Source: Amoebidium appalachense (Eukaryota; Ichthyosporea). Taken from it: a stretch of DNA of 64,000 nucleotides. Location: assembly GCA_963693365.1 (NCBI GenBank), contig CAVNZM010000005.1:10044001-10108000 (forward strand), in the 5' to 3' direction. Made by a program: the position numbers and the translations under genes. Below, piece after piece: positions 1-19,097 of this stretch. Numbering within the stretch: position 1 is the first letter of the stretch; each line of letters begins with the position of its first letter. The notes under the pieces are model-generated. The model was not told the DNA's origin. It was given only the letters and a program-made list of their open reading frames with translations, and made no database searches.

Positions 1-216
1 TGTGTGTGTGTTTGTGTGTGTGTGTGTGCATGACATTGTGTGTATGTGTGTGTGTGTTTTGTGTCAACGGTTATGGTGTGTGTGTATGTATGTACAGTGT
101 GTGTATGTATGTGTGTGTGTGTGCAGAGTGGTGTGTATGTATGCAGGGTGTGTGTGTCTGTGTATGTGTGTGTACATGCCAGTGTGGGTGTGTGTGTTTG
201 TACCAACGGTTTCTTG

Positions 217-251
<35 letters not shown>

Positions 252-365
252 GCCACGGGGTGTGTGTGCGTGCGCCGTGTACATGGTGTGTGTGTGCAGT
301 GTAAGTGTGTGTGTGCGTGTGTGTGTGTGTGTGTTTGTGTGTGTGGGTGGGTGGGTGGGTGCATA
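1..365. repeat. Degenerate (TG)n-rich tract
   Basis: Almost continuous TG/GT dinucleotides with scattered substitutions, ending in a GGGT run. The open frames here translate to Cys/Val or His/Thr repeats and are not coding. Confidence 0.9.
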
Positions 366-978
366 TAGCTAGCATGTGATTGTACAGGGTGGATGCATGT
401 GCACGTTTGTAATACAGTTATCATGATCTGAGATAGTATGTGCCTGTGCAACGACCTAGGTCACATGATTGTGTGGTGTCACGGCTGTGTATGTATGTGC
501 ATGTGTGTCTTTGAACGGAACACAGTGGTGCACAGTGTGTGTATCGCCTGCCATTGAAGGCGTGTGCCACTGATCGTGATACACGTGGGACCTGCACCTG
601 GTGGCCGTCGGCTCTGAGCATCTAGATCCATTCCATGTTTAGGCCTTCCTGGGGGGGAATGGGGGGGGGGGGGGGGGGGGGGGGGGGAGGGGGAGTACTA
701 ATAGGGGGGGGGGGGGGAGGGATCCGCCTGAGAGGGGGGGGGGGGGGAGGGGAGGGGGGGTGAGGGGGGGGAGAAGGATGGGCAGCACTGGTGGAGGGAA
801 CGGTGGGCAGCGGAGGAGGGGAATTCGAAAATGGGGTTCTATTTCTGGGGGGGGGAAGTTTGAAGTGGAGGAGCCTATATATACATGCGCAGGCATGTGC
901 ATTGTATGTTCATGTGGCCATGCATGGCTATGATGCATATGTGGTGTCACGGCTGTGTGTGTGTGGATTTGTGTGTGT

Positions 979-1019
<41 letters not shown>

Positions 1020-1235
1020 GGTGTGTGCATAAATGTGTTTGGTGTGACAACATGTACATGTACATGTGCTAGGCTGGCGCTGTTGTCAGGGTCTGCCATT
1101 GAACATTCTACAGGGACAGGGAGACATGTACGTACGTGTGCAGCTTGTGTGGGTGGTGTATGCCCCGTGTATGATGAGACCTGCGAAGTCATGAGAAGCT
1201 TCCCCCGGGGGGGGGGGGGGGGGGGGGGGGGGGGC

Positions 1236-1266
<31 letters not shown>

Positions 1267-1271
1267 GGGGT

Positions 1272-1313
<42 letters not shown>

Positions 1314-2690
1314 GTGCTCTCGGACGTTCCGATTCGGCCAGGACGATTTTCGGAACTGTGTTTTCAAATATCGGAAATTCCGATTTTTTTTCGTAACTTC
1401 GAACCCTGTGGGCAACGTCCTCAAATCCCGGCTGAGACTGAATCGGCTGTGTACAACAATATATGCACCTTTCATTAGCTATTTAATAATACATACAATA
1501 ACGCAGTAGGCAGTTAATTGTATGCAGAAATGGCTAAAAACTACTTATAAGTAGTATTTCTGGATGTTTCTATAAGCGGAGCCAACCTGTATATTGGCAT
1601 TGGTTCCTTGACGTACGAAAGCACCCGGTTTGCTATTGGTCAGAAGAGAGCAGTGGAATGTTTGGGACACTCGGCACTTCGGCAGCCCGGTTGCTTCTAG
1701 ATTCAAGCAGGCCACTGACTCACTGAGGCGGTTCAAAATGTCGATAAAGACCAAGAACGAAAAATTAATATTGAAAATGGCGAAGAGGAGTACATATGGT
1801 GTCGATATTGCTTTATATTTGGCTCCTCTGGGTATCCACCTTTGAGCTATGATACTTCTGTGCGCCAGCCCTGTTTCGAACGGATCTAATCGAACATTCT
1901 GTGGAATTTCCCCCAAAATCGGGGTTCAACCGATCATTAGTTCCCCCTTGAACGGCCATCCTCTTCTGCGGATAATGAATCGGCTCTCCCGAAGAGTAAT
2001 GTTTAAAAAAATTTGAAAAACACATTATACACCTACATACGAACAAGGAATAACAGCTTTAGCACAAACTTTTGAAGGAGCAAGAAACTTCCATTACTGT
2101 CCGTCACCTTTGGTTTGATTCATCAACTTGATCTTGGTATGTTGTATGCACTTCCGCGTCCATTTCCTATTGGTTGATTTGTTTTCATCCCCCAGACCCA
2201 CGCGCGGCGAAAAGTAAATAACCGCTTTTTGTAAAACAATTTCCGGCTCCCGGGTGGGGGTGGGGGGGCATATGGGAAAATGTGCACAACTCAACCCCCC
2301 AAAGACACACACAAATGCAGCACACACAAACACATACACACACACGCACACGCACCGCCGCCACAAATTACACACACGCATACTTGCCACACACCCTGTG
2401 GGCTGTTCAGAAACCAGGCCTGGAAATTACAGTGTTTCTAACACTTAATATACGGCAATCCTCAAAAAATACAGTAAAGATTTGGTGGTACACTATAAAA
2501 AGGCAATTAAATTTCTCGAGGCCAATTAGCGGGGGCGATCCGCCAGGTGTCAAAATACAGTAGTTCTAAAATTTAATTTCCAGCCCTCTCAGAAACGCGC
2601 GCGCTTAGCCGCAAAAGTTTTGCTGACTAGGTGGCTGGTAGCTCGATATGATTGGTTGATCACTGATCGCATTATGATTGGCTAGCCGAT
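366..2690. other. Intergenic region, no recognised gene
   Basis: It holds interrupted poly(G) at about 658-780, a GT tract at about 962-1016, a very long poly(G) at 1206-1311 and a CA tract at about 2305-2360, separated by complex sequence. The complex stretch at 1320-2250 has overlapping open frames of about 80-120 codons on the minus strand (1545-1916 and 1813-2046). I recognise no domain in them and they do not form a convincing gene. Confidence 0.6.
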
Positions 2691-2701
2691 AAAAGAACAA
2701 A

Positions 2702-2709
2702 TTATATAA
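2702..2709 (+). promoter_or_regulatory. TATA-like box of the POT gene
   Basis: A TATATAAA-type element lies about 260 bases upstream of the chosen start codon, in sequence free of simple repeats. Transcription would start near 2730-2740. Motif and position only. Confidence 0.45.
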
Positions 2710-2967
2710 ACTGCACCCCCGCGGTGGTCCTACGAAGTTCTGCAGGCTGCAGCGTTCCCTACAGAGATCAATAGACTTCGATTCTTTTGTGCCTGCATCA
2801 ACAGTACAGTAACAGTCAATACCAAAACACTAGTGGCTTAAGGTGTCCAATTCTTCTATTTACAAAGAAACACTCTTTTCCTCTTGCCTTGTGAGAAACT
2901 CTATCTATTAATGTATTACCGCCGCCGTATGGGCATATATACACATGCGCAAACCTTCGAATTCAAG

Positions 2968-4743
2968 ATGGCGAACAAGCTTTGGACCGTGTGCATCTTC
3001 ATCCTCATTGTGGAGATGATGGAGCGTCTCACCTACTACACCTTCAGCGGGTCCCAACGTACCCACCTTGCAAAATGGTTCCCCAGCGCCCAGGCCATTT
3101 CCATCAATTCGGCCTTTACCGTCATGTCCTACGTCACACCCATCCTCGGTGGCTGGCTGGCCGATGCCAGATTTGGCCGCTTCAAGACCATCGTGGGATT
3201 CACCGTCGTCTACTGCGTAGGTGTGACCCTGGCGTCTATATCCGCGTTCCCAGCCATCGACAGCCAATACATGTACCTCATTGGTGTGTTTGCGTTTGTG
3301 GCCGTGGGCTCTGGCGGCATCAAGCCCAACATCAGCAGCTTTGGTGGGGACCAGTACGACACCAGCAACCCCGAGGAGCTCAAGCAACAGGAGCAGTTCT
3401 TCTCCTACTTCTACATGATGATCAACGCAGGTGCCGCCGTGTCCTTCGGCTACCTCGTAACCCTCGCTACCACGGGCCAGGAGCCGGCCATCCCCATGGA
3501 GTACGGCTACTTCTCTGCCTACATGATTGCTGCTGCATGCATGTTCATTGCGCTGGTTGTGTTCCTTGCTGGCTCAAAGCGCTACACCCGCAAGCCGCCT
3601 GGTGGTGACTCACTCCGCGGGGCCATCTACTACATTTGGGAGTCGGCCAAACGAAACACCCGCGGAAAGATTGCCCTGCTCGGTTGGATGCTTGCAACCG
3701 TGTTCCTCGTGTTCTCGATTGCAACTGCGTTCATTGCCAAGGCCGATGCCATCTCCTATGCGGCCCTTGCCCTCGTGTTCTCTGCCGTGGTGTGCCTGGT
3801 GCATGCACACTCAACAACAGCTTCATGGACGGCATCCCCGACCACCCCAGCGGGTTCCTTTCTCTGAACGAGGCGCAGGACTTCCTTGCGATTGTGCCCA
3901 CGGTGCTTGTGGCCAACGTGTGCTTCATGATTGTCTACAACATGATGGCCGGCCCGTTTGTGGTGCAGGCCTGCCAGATGAACCTGCAGATCGGCAGCAG
4001 CCAGCTCAACGGGGCCTTCCTCAACCTTGCCGACTGCATTGCCATCGTGGCATTCACCCCCGTGCTCGAGCAGCTTGTGTTCCCGTTCATTGCCCGCCTG
4101 AAGGGCTCCCACGTCACCCGCAACCAGAAGCTCATTGCTGGTTTCCTCGTGGCGGCCGCATCCATGGTGGTTGCCGCAGCCATCGAGTTTGCCCGCAAGG
4201 CCGCCCCCATCCTCGACATCACGGCCGACCCCAACAACGTCTCCAACTGCGCCGGCGACCCGCTGCGCAACCCCGTGCCCATGAGCGACATCAGCACATT
4301 CATCATGTTCCTGCCCTTTGCCATGGTCGGCGTGGCCGAGATCCTCATCAACCCCCTCATGATCTACTTCAGCTACGACCAGGTCCCCCCCCCGCGCCCG
4401 GTCCCTCGCCCAGGCCTTCAACGTGCTGTCCTCGGGGGCGCTTTCCAGCGGCTTCACGTCGTGCCTCACACGTGTGCTGGGGTCGTACCTGGGCAAGAAC
4501 GACGACCTGAACCAGGGGGGGCAGGTGGAGGTGTTCTACTACGTGGGGGGGGCCATTGCGCTGGTGGGCATCCCCATGGTGCTGCTGGTCAGCCGCAGCT
4601 ACAAAGAGAAGGACTTCACCGCACTGGCCCAGGACACGGCCTCCGCCGTCCCCGAAGACGTGAAAAAGACCGACGCTATGCCCCTGCCTGTGGATGCCGG
4701 TGCAACAGATGTCGATATTATGTCACCGAGGAATGGCCATTAG
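2968..4743 (+). CDS. POT/PTR2-family proton-coupled oligopeptide transporter, two frame breaks
   Basis: A multi-spanning transporter of the POT (SLC15/PTR2) family, which moves di- and tripeptides with protons across a membrane. Visible hallmarks are the ExxER motif in EMMERLTYY near the N-terminus, the signature GGIKPNISSFGGDQ, and the FYxxINxG-type FYMMINAG, all with hydrophobic segments between. The start at 2968 has a good context (AAGATGG); in-frame ATGs at 2911 and 2929 are alternatives. The gene has no introns, unlike every neighbour. The frame is lost twice: one base appears missing near 3785-3815, and one extra C sits in the nine-C run at 4385-4393, after which the family's C-terminal part (RSLAQAFN and later) continues to TAG. 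The two breaks compensate. As drawn the product would be about 591 residues, normal for the family. Sequencing error is likelier than decay, because both flanks stay open and family-like. Confidence 0.9.
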
Positions 4744-5048
4744 TGTCTTTGAAAATCAATTGGTTTTATAGTCTCTTTTTGATCTTTTTAATGCATGATT
4801 ATGATTAAATGAAGCGGTAGTCTTTTTAAAGCTTACAGACTCTGAGTCTAACGAGCGGAAAGTATCATTGCTAAACGGATGCGAAAATCTAGCGATTAAT
4901 GTGTTCGATTCCTAAAGAATTGGAAAGTACCTGCCCTATAGCATTACACAGTGACAGCTTGTGGTGCAACTTTCTAAATTAATTTAAAACGCGTGTATAC
5001 TGCGGAAATCACATATCACGTGAGCTATCCGTAGGTTACTGGAGACAC

Positions 5049-5054
5049 AATAAA
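5049..5054 (+). terminator. Possible polyadenylation signal of the POT gene
   Basis: An AATAAA hexamer about 300 bases after the stop codon, before the CA-rich region begins. Motif only. Confidence 0.35.
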
Positions 5055-5605
5055 AAAGCACATGAATATCACGTGCAAAAACCAGTTCTCTTATTACTTA
5101 CCAATCCAAATCAACGCACTTAAACTTTGGAAGCTTCATATGCCTTCCCCCTCCCCCCTGTCCCCGCATATGCCTCCCCCCCCCCCTCCCCCCCCCCCCC
5201 CCCCCCCCCAAAAAAAGGTATTTATTGAGTGTGTGGGAGTTTGTGTGCACGTGCAGGATACTATAAAACCATGTGACTACGGCACCTCGGATGCTATGCT
5301 GAGACAAATGATAAGCTTTCTGCCTATGCTCACAACTTCACATGTGTGCGCGCGCCCACAAGCACACACACACACACACACACTATAATACACAATCATT
5401 CAAACACACACAGATATTGGGTTCCACACACTCGCATACATCTACGACTGCACTGAAACACAATACGTGCGCGTGTCAACACAGACACAATACACGCAGA
5501 CGCACACACATCCACACACACGGACACGCACACACACACACCGTGACATGTACATATGATAGTATATATGATACTATGGCACACGTACTACGTGTGCTCG
5601 CGCAG

Positions 5606-5648
<43 letters not shown>

Positions 5649-6997
5649 CACGTGTACACGTGTACGTACACACATGCATAGTGTCACACAAAAACACACG
5701 CATGCACACGTTTTGCGCGCACACGTGCGCACCTATGCACGATTTCTGCATACACACCCACACACACAAAAATAATGTGCTCACATACACACACGGAGTC
5801 ATACTCAAAATTGCACGGACACACACCGCTTACAGAGATGATACACACACAATACGCCACGTGCACGCGCATATACACCTGTACACACACACACACACAC
5901 ACACACATACACACGCACACCGTCACACGCACACACACACATGCACACACACACACACACACGTACACACACACCCACACAGACACACACACACACACTG
6001 ACACACACGCACGCACACACACACACACACACACATACACACATACACAGCACACACATCACGGCAATCTACACATATACGAAACAGACGTGCCGGTCAA
6101 ACATTGCTCCAGTTATCCAGATAACACTTTTGCAGGGGTTTTTTACGTGTTGTGCTACACTTCCGTTGTTGGCTCTGGTATACCAGGCTTAACAAAAAGA
6201 ACTTCACACAGCCACCGTTTGCATGCTGTACACGTGAACAAACTGGAGGGTACGCATAGGAAATTGAAATACGCACTTTACATAGGCATCTGCAGCATTA
6301 TTTGCGCATGCCCCTATTTTTATTTTTTATTTTTATTTTATTTTTTTGGGGGGGAGGGGGGGGGGGGGGGGGAGGAGGGGGGAAGAGGAAGTTTGGGAGG
6401 GGAGGGGGGGGGGGGGGGGAGGGGGAGAGAAAGGGGAAGAAGGGGGGGAGTGGGGGCGGAGGGGCACGGGGGGAGGGGGGGGGGGGGGGGAAGAGAGAGA
6501 GAGAGAGAGCGACAGATCCGACAGATCTAGAGAGGGGGGAGGGGAGGGGGGGGGGGGGGGGGGGGGGGTCGGCACGGGGGGGAGGGGGGAGGGGGAGTGG
6601 GGAGAGAGGGGCGGGAGGGGAGAGAGAGCAAGAAGGATGTGTTTTTTTGTCTTTTCTTTTTTTTGGGAGGCCAGGGCCGCATTGAATTACTACATGGCTA
6701 TTGAAACGGAGGGTGTTGCGCTGCAAACCTTTTGTACGAGGGGGTGTAACTCGGAAGTGTGCAGGCCGTGTGAATGTGTGGTGCACACAGTTGTAGAAAT
6801 GTGTCTGCATGTGGAGGAGGAGGATAGGAAGCGTGTGCAAAACCACATGCCGCATGTCAGCTCATGCACGAGTGCATATGCTCATGTGTGTGCCCCTGTA
6901 TCATTTTCTTTCCGATTTTCTCTTTTTTTCTTTCTTCCCTCTTTATTCTCTTCCTCCCTTTCTTTTCTTTCCCTTTTTTTTTTTTTTTTTTTTTTGA

Positions 6998-7032
<35 letters not shown>

Positions 7033-7622
7033 ATGCATATGATAGTAGGCATTTATTTGGTTTCTTTCGTGCATTTCTTTTAAGGTACAAAATAAAATGC
7101 ATGCTGTACTCACTTCTAAAACATTAAAATCATGCACATTCAGGCCGATACACCAACTTGATACACCAACACGTACGTGGCATCAACCTATGGATCTAAT
7201 ATTAGAAACACTAATAGTAATGATTTACCAATTGGCTGACTTCAAATTGAAATGGGCAAACTAAATTAAGGGCATATAATATTTGCTTGCGGTCCTAACA
7301 CTATAACCACCCCTAACACAATCACTTAGGTTAACAGACAACTTGTGTTAAAGAATACTACGAGAAGAGGTTGACGTTCACAAATCTCGATCGGGATTTA
7401 GCAAGTCTCTCCAACCTCCCCCCCCCCCCCCCCCCCCCCCTCCCCCCCTCCCTCCCTCCCAAAACCCACACACATACCCACCGGCCCAAAGGGGAGGGAG
7501 GGAGAAACGGATAGGTTGAATTATGGTGACGGTGGGGGTGATGTGTATGTGTGTGTGTGCGTGTGTGTGTACACGCATGCGAGGGTGCACGTGCCTCTGT
7601 CAGTGTGCATGTTAAGTGTGGG

Positions 7623-7709
<87 letters not shown>

Positions 7710-7969
7710 GTTTTTTTTTTTTTTTTTTTTTTTTTGGGGGGGGGGGGGGGAGGGAGGCAAAGAGGGAGGAGGGAAGATATTGTGTGTGTGGGAAAGAGAG
7801 AGTGAGAGAGGGGGGGAGAGAGAGAGGCGGGGAGGGCAATCACATTGAACTTGGCTAAAAACATCACCCAGTCTGCTGACAAACCGGAAAACACAACAAC
7901 ACAAAATCATCTTCACAGCGCTTCCGACGGCGCCATGAACAACAATCTCCTATCTCCTACTACCCACGC
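5055..7969. other. Intergenic simple-repeat region
   Basis: It lies between the POT gene and the 3' end of the SMYD5-like gene. It holds (C)n(A)m at about 5168-5216, a long degenerate CA tract at 5360-6060, purine-rich G/GA tracts at 6347-6640, T then G runs at 6968-7030, poly(C) at 7420-7450, and a chain of (TC)n, (GT)n, T and G runs at 7625-7752. Between these is complex sequence (6060-6340, 6660-6960, 7040-7370) with no gene I can support. Confidence 0.7.
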
Positions 7970-13383
<5,414 letters not shown>

Positions 13384-13628
13384 AGCGAATAGAGCGGAAG
13401 GTTAGAATGAGGGGGAGAATTGTTAGGAGTAGGATGCACACACACACACGCGGAGGAAAGTTACGAAGTGCGACGGTCTGCCGACTGCGCGCCATGCACT
13501 GACGAGGAGAGGCCAGCTCACGCATGGCGCATCAGATCTATTGTGGAATGTTTTTTACACCTATTCAGAGTTTTTGATTGGATGAATGTCGGGGGGAACT
13601 GGAAGGGGGGGGTAGGGAAGGGGGCGAA

Positions 13629-13664
<36 letters not shown>

Positions 13665-14002
13665 GGCGGCAGAGGGGAGAACTCGGTTTGGGGGCCCATG
13701 ACATTCACCAAGAACCCTTTGGATGAAGGGGAATTCAGGACTGGCCCCGTCGTAGATATTCCGCGCCTCGAGTAAACCAAACCCAATGACACTTCACCTT
13801 TAAGTTTAACGTTAAATTTACTATCAGTAGGGCAGCTTTATTTGGGTTCGACATCGGGTTTGCTCAAAATAAAATGCATTGTAACCTTTCTATGTACTTC
13901 AGCTGATAACCAAAACCGCGGCAAGGCTAATAAATAGGCCCGAGTTGGTGAGGTGACTATGCAAAGTCAAGGTCATTCGCAGTTTATAAACTAACACCCA
14001 AG

Positions 14003-14036
<34 letters not shown>

Positions 14037-14156
14037 TTCCCCCCTAGACACACACAAACACACACACTCCCTCTATCTGAAACTGATACAGCCAGAGCAA
14101 GGAAAAAATCAAACCAATCCAGGCAAATATTTGAATCGATTCACAAAAACAAGAAA
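13384..14156. other. Intergenic spacer between SMYD5-like start and STEEP1 end
   Basis: The upstream side of the SMYD5-like start. It holds a poly(G) block at about 13632-13663, complex sequence at 13680-14000 and poly(C) at about 14006-14036. I see no gene. The promoter of the minus-strand SMYD5-like gene should lie at about 13390-13600. Confidence 0.55.
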
Positions 14157-14379
14157 TCAATTCAGCAGAGTGCCCACACGTTGCCTCTTGCCCGCCCCCT
14201 CCTCATCCGACTGCCCGCCCTCTCCCAACCTCCGCTTGCGTACGGCCTCCGTCATGCGCAGCTGCTTGGCAATGATGCTTGCATTGGCCGCATAGCTGCA
14301 CGTGTGTACGTGTACGTGTGCGTGTGTCCGTGTGTGTGCATGTGTGCGCGTGTGATCAGGTGGGTGTTTCGAGTGGATG

Positions 14380-14445
<66 letters not shown>

Positions 14446-14452
14446 CGTGTGC

Positions 14453-14485
<33 letters not shown>

Positions 14486-14557
14486 TCTTGTGTTCAGGTG
14501 GTGGTTCAGGTGGATGTTCGTGTATGTGTGGTGTGTGTGTGTGGTGTGTGTGTGTGT

Positions 14558-14617
<60 letters not shown>

Positions 14618-15394
14618 CGGGCGTGTGTGTGTTTGTGTACATAACATTGCATGTGTACATGCGTGAGCGTGTGAAGCGACTGCCTTTTTGTTTGGGTTTT
14701 TCCTTCCTGAGAGGGGATTGGGGGGAGGGAGAGAGGGGGGGGGGGGGGGGGGGGGGGGGTGATGTATGCGTTAGAGGGTTGGAAATATGGAGGAGACAAC
14801 AAACAGCAACGACAAAAACGTCACAAAAATGAGAAGTGTGCAGGCAGAAGACACTTGAACAGAGCCCATCATCAGGGGAGAGGGGGAATCAATGTATTAG
14901 AGATTGAAAGCGTGGAGATACGACACATCAGAAGAAAAAGAAAAAACTTGCAAGGGTCGGAGAATTATGAGAACGGATGTCATGGAACGATAGTTGGAAC
15001 GGTAGGTAATATTACTGCACAGATTTGAGTTAAAAATATTGGTCGTGGTAGTGATAATTGTTTCTCCATTACCCTGCCCGCAATGTCCCCCCTTACCCTC
15101 CCCCCCCCCACACACACCCCCACACACACAGACACACACAACCACAAACACACACAAAAACACATCACTCTCCCCAATCACAGCACAAACATGCACACGC
15201 CCACCTGCCCGCCCGTCCGAGCCCGCACCCACACCCACACCCACACCCCACACGTACCCCCCCCCCCCCCCGTCACATACACCAACACACCCCTGCACGT
15301 ATCCCCCCCCCCCCCCCCCCCCCCCCTCTTTCCTGCCTCACACCCCACACATACCCTGGACCCCCCCCTCTCCCTCCAATGTCACCCACCCACA

Positions 15395-15470
<76 letters not shown>

Positions 15471-15627
15471 CACACGTACCCGCCCCCCCTTTCCCGTCAC
15501 ACACACCCCCACACCCCCAAACGTACCCCCCCCCCCCCCCTTTCACACCCCCACACAAACTCCCCCCCCCTTCCCCCCGCCGCAGCCGCCGCCGCCCCCT
15601 TCACCCACACAGACACAAATGCACACG

Positions 15628-15683
<56 letters not shown>

Positions 15684-17437
15684 ACACACACGTACACACA
15701 CACACGTACTCAAACACACACACACACACACACACACAAACGTACACACACGTGCACACACACACACACACTCATATACACGTACACACACACAGACCCT
15801 CCCCCCCCCCCACCCACCCACCCACCCACCCACCCACCCACCCACCCACCCACCCACCCACCCACCCACCCACCCACCCACCCACCCACCCACCCACCCA
15901 CCCACCCACCCACCCACAGACGTACACACCCACCCACCCACCCACCCACACACGTACACACACACACACACCTAGCCGACAGCTCGTTGATCTCATCCTC
16001 CTCCTCCTCTTCCTCCACTGTGCTCACCGTTGTGGTGCTGCTCTTACCCAATACATCGTGCTCAATCCGCGGCTGCGGTTAAAAATAACATAAGTTATTT
16101 GTTGTGTTTGCTCGAGAATTTCATATTACATCCTTGCTACCATACAAACTTTGTGCGCTTTTATGGGCTGGAGACACAAAACAGAATTTAATGCAGCCAA
16201 ATTTAGTCAAGAAAGTATGGGGAGTGGGGAAGAAATATATAATAAGCAACCCAGGCAGAGGAAGATGAGGGTGGGGGCAAGTGGTGTTTGTGTGTGTGTG
16301 TGTGTGTGCGTGCCTGCGTGTGTGTGTGTGTGTGTGTGCGTGTGTGTGTACGTGTGTGTGTGTACGTGTGTGTGTGTACGTGGAGGGGGGAGGGGGAGGG
16401 GGGGGCGAAGTAGAGGATGTGTCACAAGAATATGAAGTTCACAGTCACGACGAACAACACAGGGGGAGAAGTTGCAGAGCACACACAAAGAGCGTGAATC
16501 ATAAGCAGAAGTCGCGCGGGGGGGGGGGGGGGGGGGGTTTGAATGCGGCATAAAGTACGAAGTACACAAGTACAAACGGATAACACGATGCAGAATGCAA
16601 GCCATACATAAAGAGTTTGCATAATAAGCAGAGCCCATCCTCAGGGGGGGCCCACGTCATCCACAGTACCCGAGTTTCGACCTATTCACCTCGTTAACGA
16701 AACCCAACTCAGATACTGTTTCACTTGAACATGGCTAGCTCACCCGTCTTGATCAGAGACGAGCAGGGTTGCTTATGCAGGCAAGGGCAGTGGGAAAGGC
16801 CGGGGGTTAAAGTTGCAGCAGTAAGCAGAAGCAAGAAAAATATAGATAGGAACTCAGGAGACGGGGCTTCTGGGAAGCTCCCCCGTCGCTGTCTAAGTCG
16901 ATACTTCCCTGGCTAACATACAACACCAGCTGAAAAGAATTAAGTCTCGAAGGCCGCAGAAAATTCGCAATCAAAGGGGAAAATATGAGATTTAACCCAC
17001 GCCGCAGGGTAGTAACACGCTTACTAGGGCGGAACTTTAACGTCTTCGAACGGAAAGCCATGCCCCCGGATGTCAGCCGGAAATATGGTATCACCCATTG
17101 CTTGGGTTTGAAAAAAGCCAAACCGATAGTCCGAGTTATGTTACGCCGGCGGGTAACATGCCACATGGGTTCCAAGGGAGCTGTCGCCAACAGAGCGGTG
17201 TGTGCATGTGTGCGCGTAACGCAATGTGTGAAGTGTGTCTATAGCTATGAGAGGGGGTATGCAGAAGTGGACAGATGAAGTGTGTGGAGAGAAAAACAGT
17301 AGGAAGAAAAATAGACACCGGTGTGTGCAACCCCGCACAACATACATACACACACACACACACATAAACAAGCGAAGATTACAGGTAATCAACCAGAACA
17401 ACAAATGACAAGCAAAACAACAGGCGCCAAAAAAAAA

Positions 17438-17487
<50 letters not shown>

Positions 17488-17666
17488 GGGGGGGGGGGGG
17501 GGGGGGGGGGGGGGTCTTAGGGATGCTGCAGAATTGTTAGATTAGACAAATCGTACCAATACGATCATTCTCTCATATATGAGAGAAGATTGTGGCTAAC
17601 GATGTGCAGAGTTGGTTAAGACCTGTTGAGTGTGCAGAGAAAATGGGAGGGGAAGGAGGAGGGGAA

Positions 17667-17705
<39 letters not shown>

Positions 17706-18198
17706 TGAAGGCAGAGAGGGGTGGGAATGTTAGAGTGTCAGTAGTCTCAGGTGACCCTGCAGAGTCGTTAGATATCAGACAAAAACGCACCAACGACCAA
17801 GTTCTCCAAGGGGAGAAATGCGTAAAACGTTCTGCAGAGTGGGTTAGAGACCTGCTGATGAGAAGAGTGTATACAGGGTTTGGCCAGGGGGAGGGGGGGG
17901 GGGGGGGGGGGAAGGGGGGGGGAAAGAAGGTAGGAAGGGAAGGGGGGGGGGGGGGAGTAGGCCGGGGAAGGGTGAAGGGGGAAGGGAGGGGAGGGAGGGA
18001 GGGGGGAAAAGGGGGGGGGGGGGGGGGGGGGAGGGGGGGGGGGGGGGAGGGGGAGGAGAAGAATTAGAAAAATAAAAATAAAAATAATAAAAAAAAAACC
18101 TGTGGCGGACAGATCAGAGACGAGAGCTCCATTTCAAAACTTACCAGGCAACCCAAAAACCTAGCCGGCTGAGAAAGAAGAACGGTGGGGAAATGGCG

Positions 18199-18234
<36 letters not shown>

Positions 18235-18596
18235 GTACAGCCGGCCTGTTCTTTTTAACCTCCTCCACGACATTTGCCTTGTTGTGGAACACAGACCCCT
18301 TGACGATGTAAAGTAGCCCCGTGTCTGGTTCCTTCTGACCTCGCACCTGATTTTAAAACATAAAAAATGACGTTAGGGTGCCTTAAGTTTATCGGTAAAA
18401 GGTCTTGGGCACATTAGAGATGTGTTGATATAGTTAGCATGCTTGCGGTATGGTTAGCCCGATCGTGTATCGCTTGCTACCAAGCAACCAGATATACAAA
18501 CAAAAAAAGAGAGAAGCACACATGACCGCGAAAATACTGATGGTTGGAAAAGAATCAGAGGGAATAACACTGCCCATTTGCACTCTCTAGGGCACC

Positions 18597-18639
<43 letters not shown>

Positions 18640-19058
18640 AAAAAAAAAAAAAAGAAACCCAACCCCCACCCACCCACCCACCCACCCACCTCCCCCTGCA
18701 TGCTTGCGCAAGCGAACCAAGAAAAGGAAAGAAAACAAACCCTCTCCCCCTCCCCCTCCTTCACACCACTATCATAATCACCACCACCACCACGCAAATT
18801 TCACACACAGTGCACACCCACACACACACACACACACGTACCTCCACAACCCCTCCACCCACCCTCACCCTGCATCACCCCACACCCACCAGCCCGACCC
18901 ACATCCGCAGGGTGGGGGCGGTCCCTGCTGTTTCCACAAAACATGCATTGCATCTATCCACACTAGACACTCCCAAACGCACACGCACAGACACGTGCCC
19001 GTAAAAGCTAAGAGTCCATGACATATAATCTCCCCCCCTCCCTCCCTCACCCCCCTCT

Positions 19059-19097
<39 letters not shown>

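Noticed and set aside
1545-2046. Overlapping minus-strand frames of 123 and 77 codons as a gene or transposon piece
   Set aside because: No domain recognised, the frames do not join with plausible splice sites, and there is no second copy in the window.
1-6062. Many long Cys/Val, His/Thr, Gly- or Pro-rich open frames
   Set aside because: They are translations of (TG)n, (CA)n, poly(G) and poly(C), occur on both strands in several frames at once, and have no domain content. The same applies throughout the window.
15810-15950. Telomere-like repeat
   Set aside because: The CCCA/CACC tetranucleotide is not a known telomere unit, lies inside a STEEP1 intron and is flanked by other microsatellites.
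16985-17278. 97-codon basic open frame inside the long dispersed repeat
   Set aside because: The second copy at 51357 is frameshifted by an indel, so the frame is not conserved.
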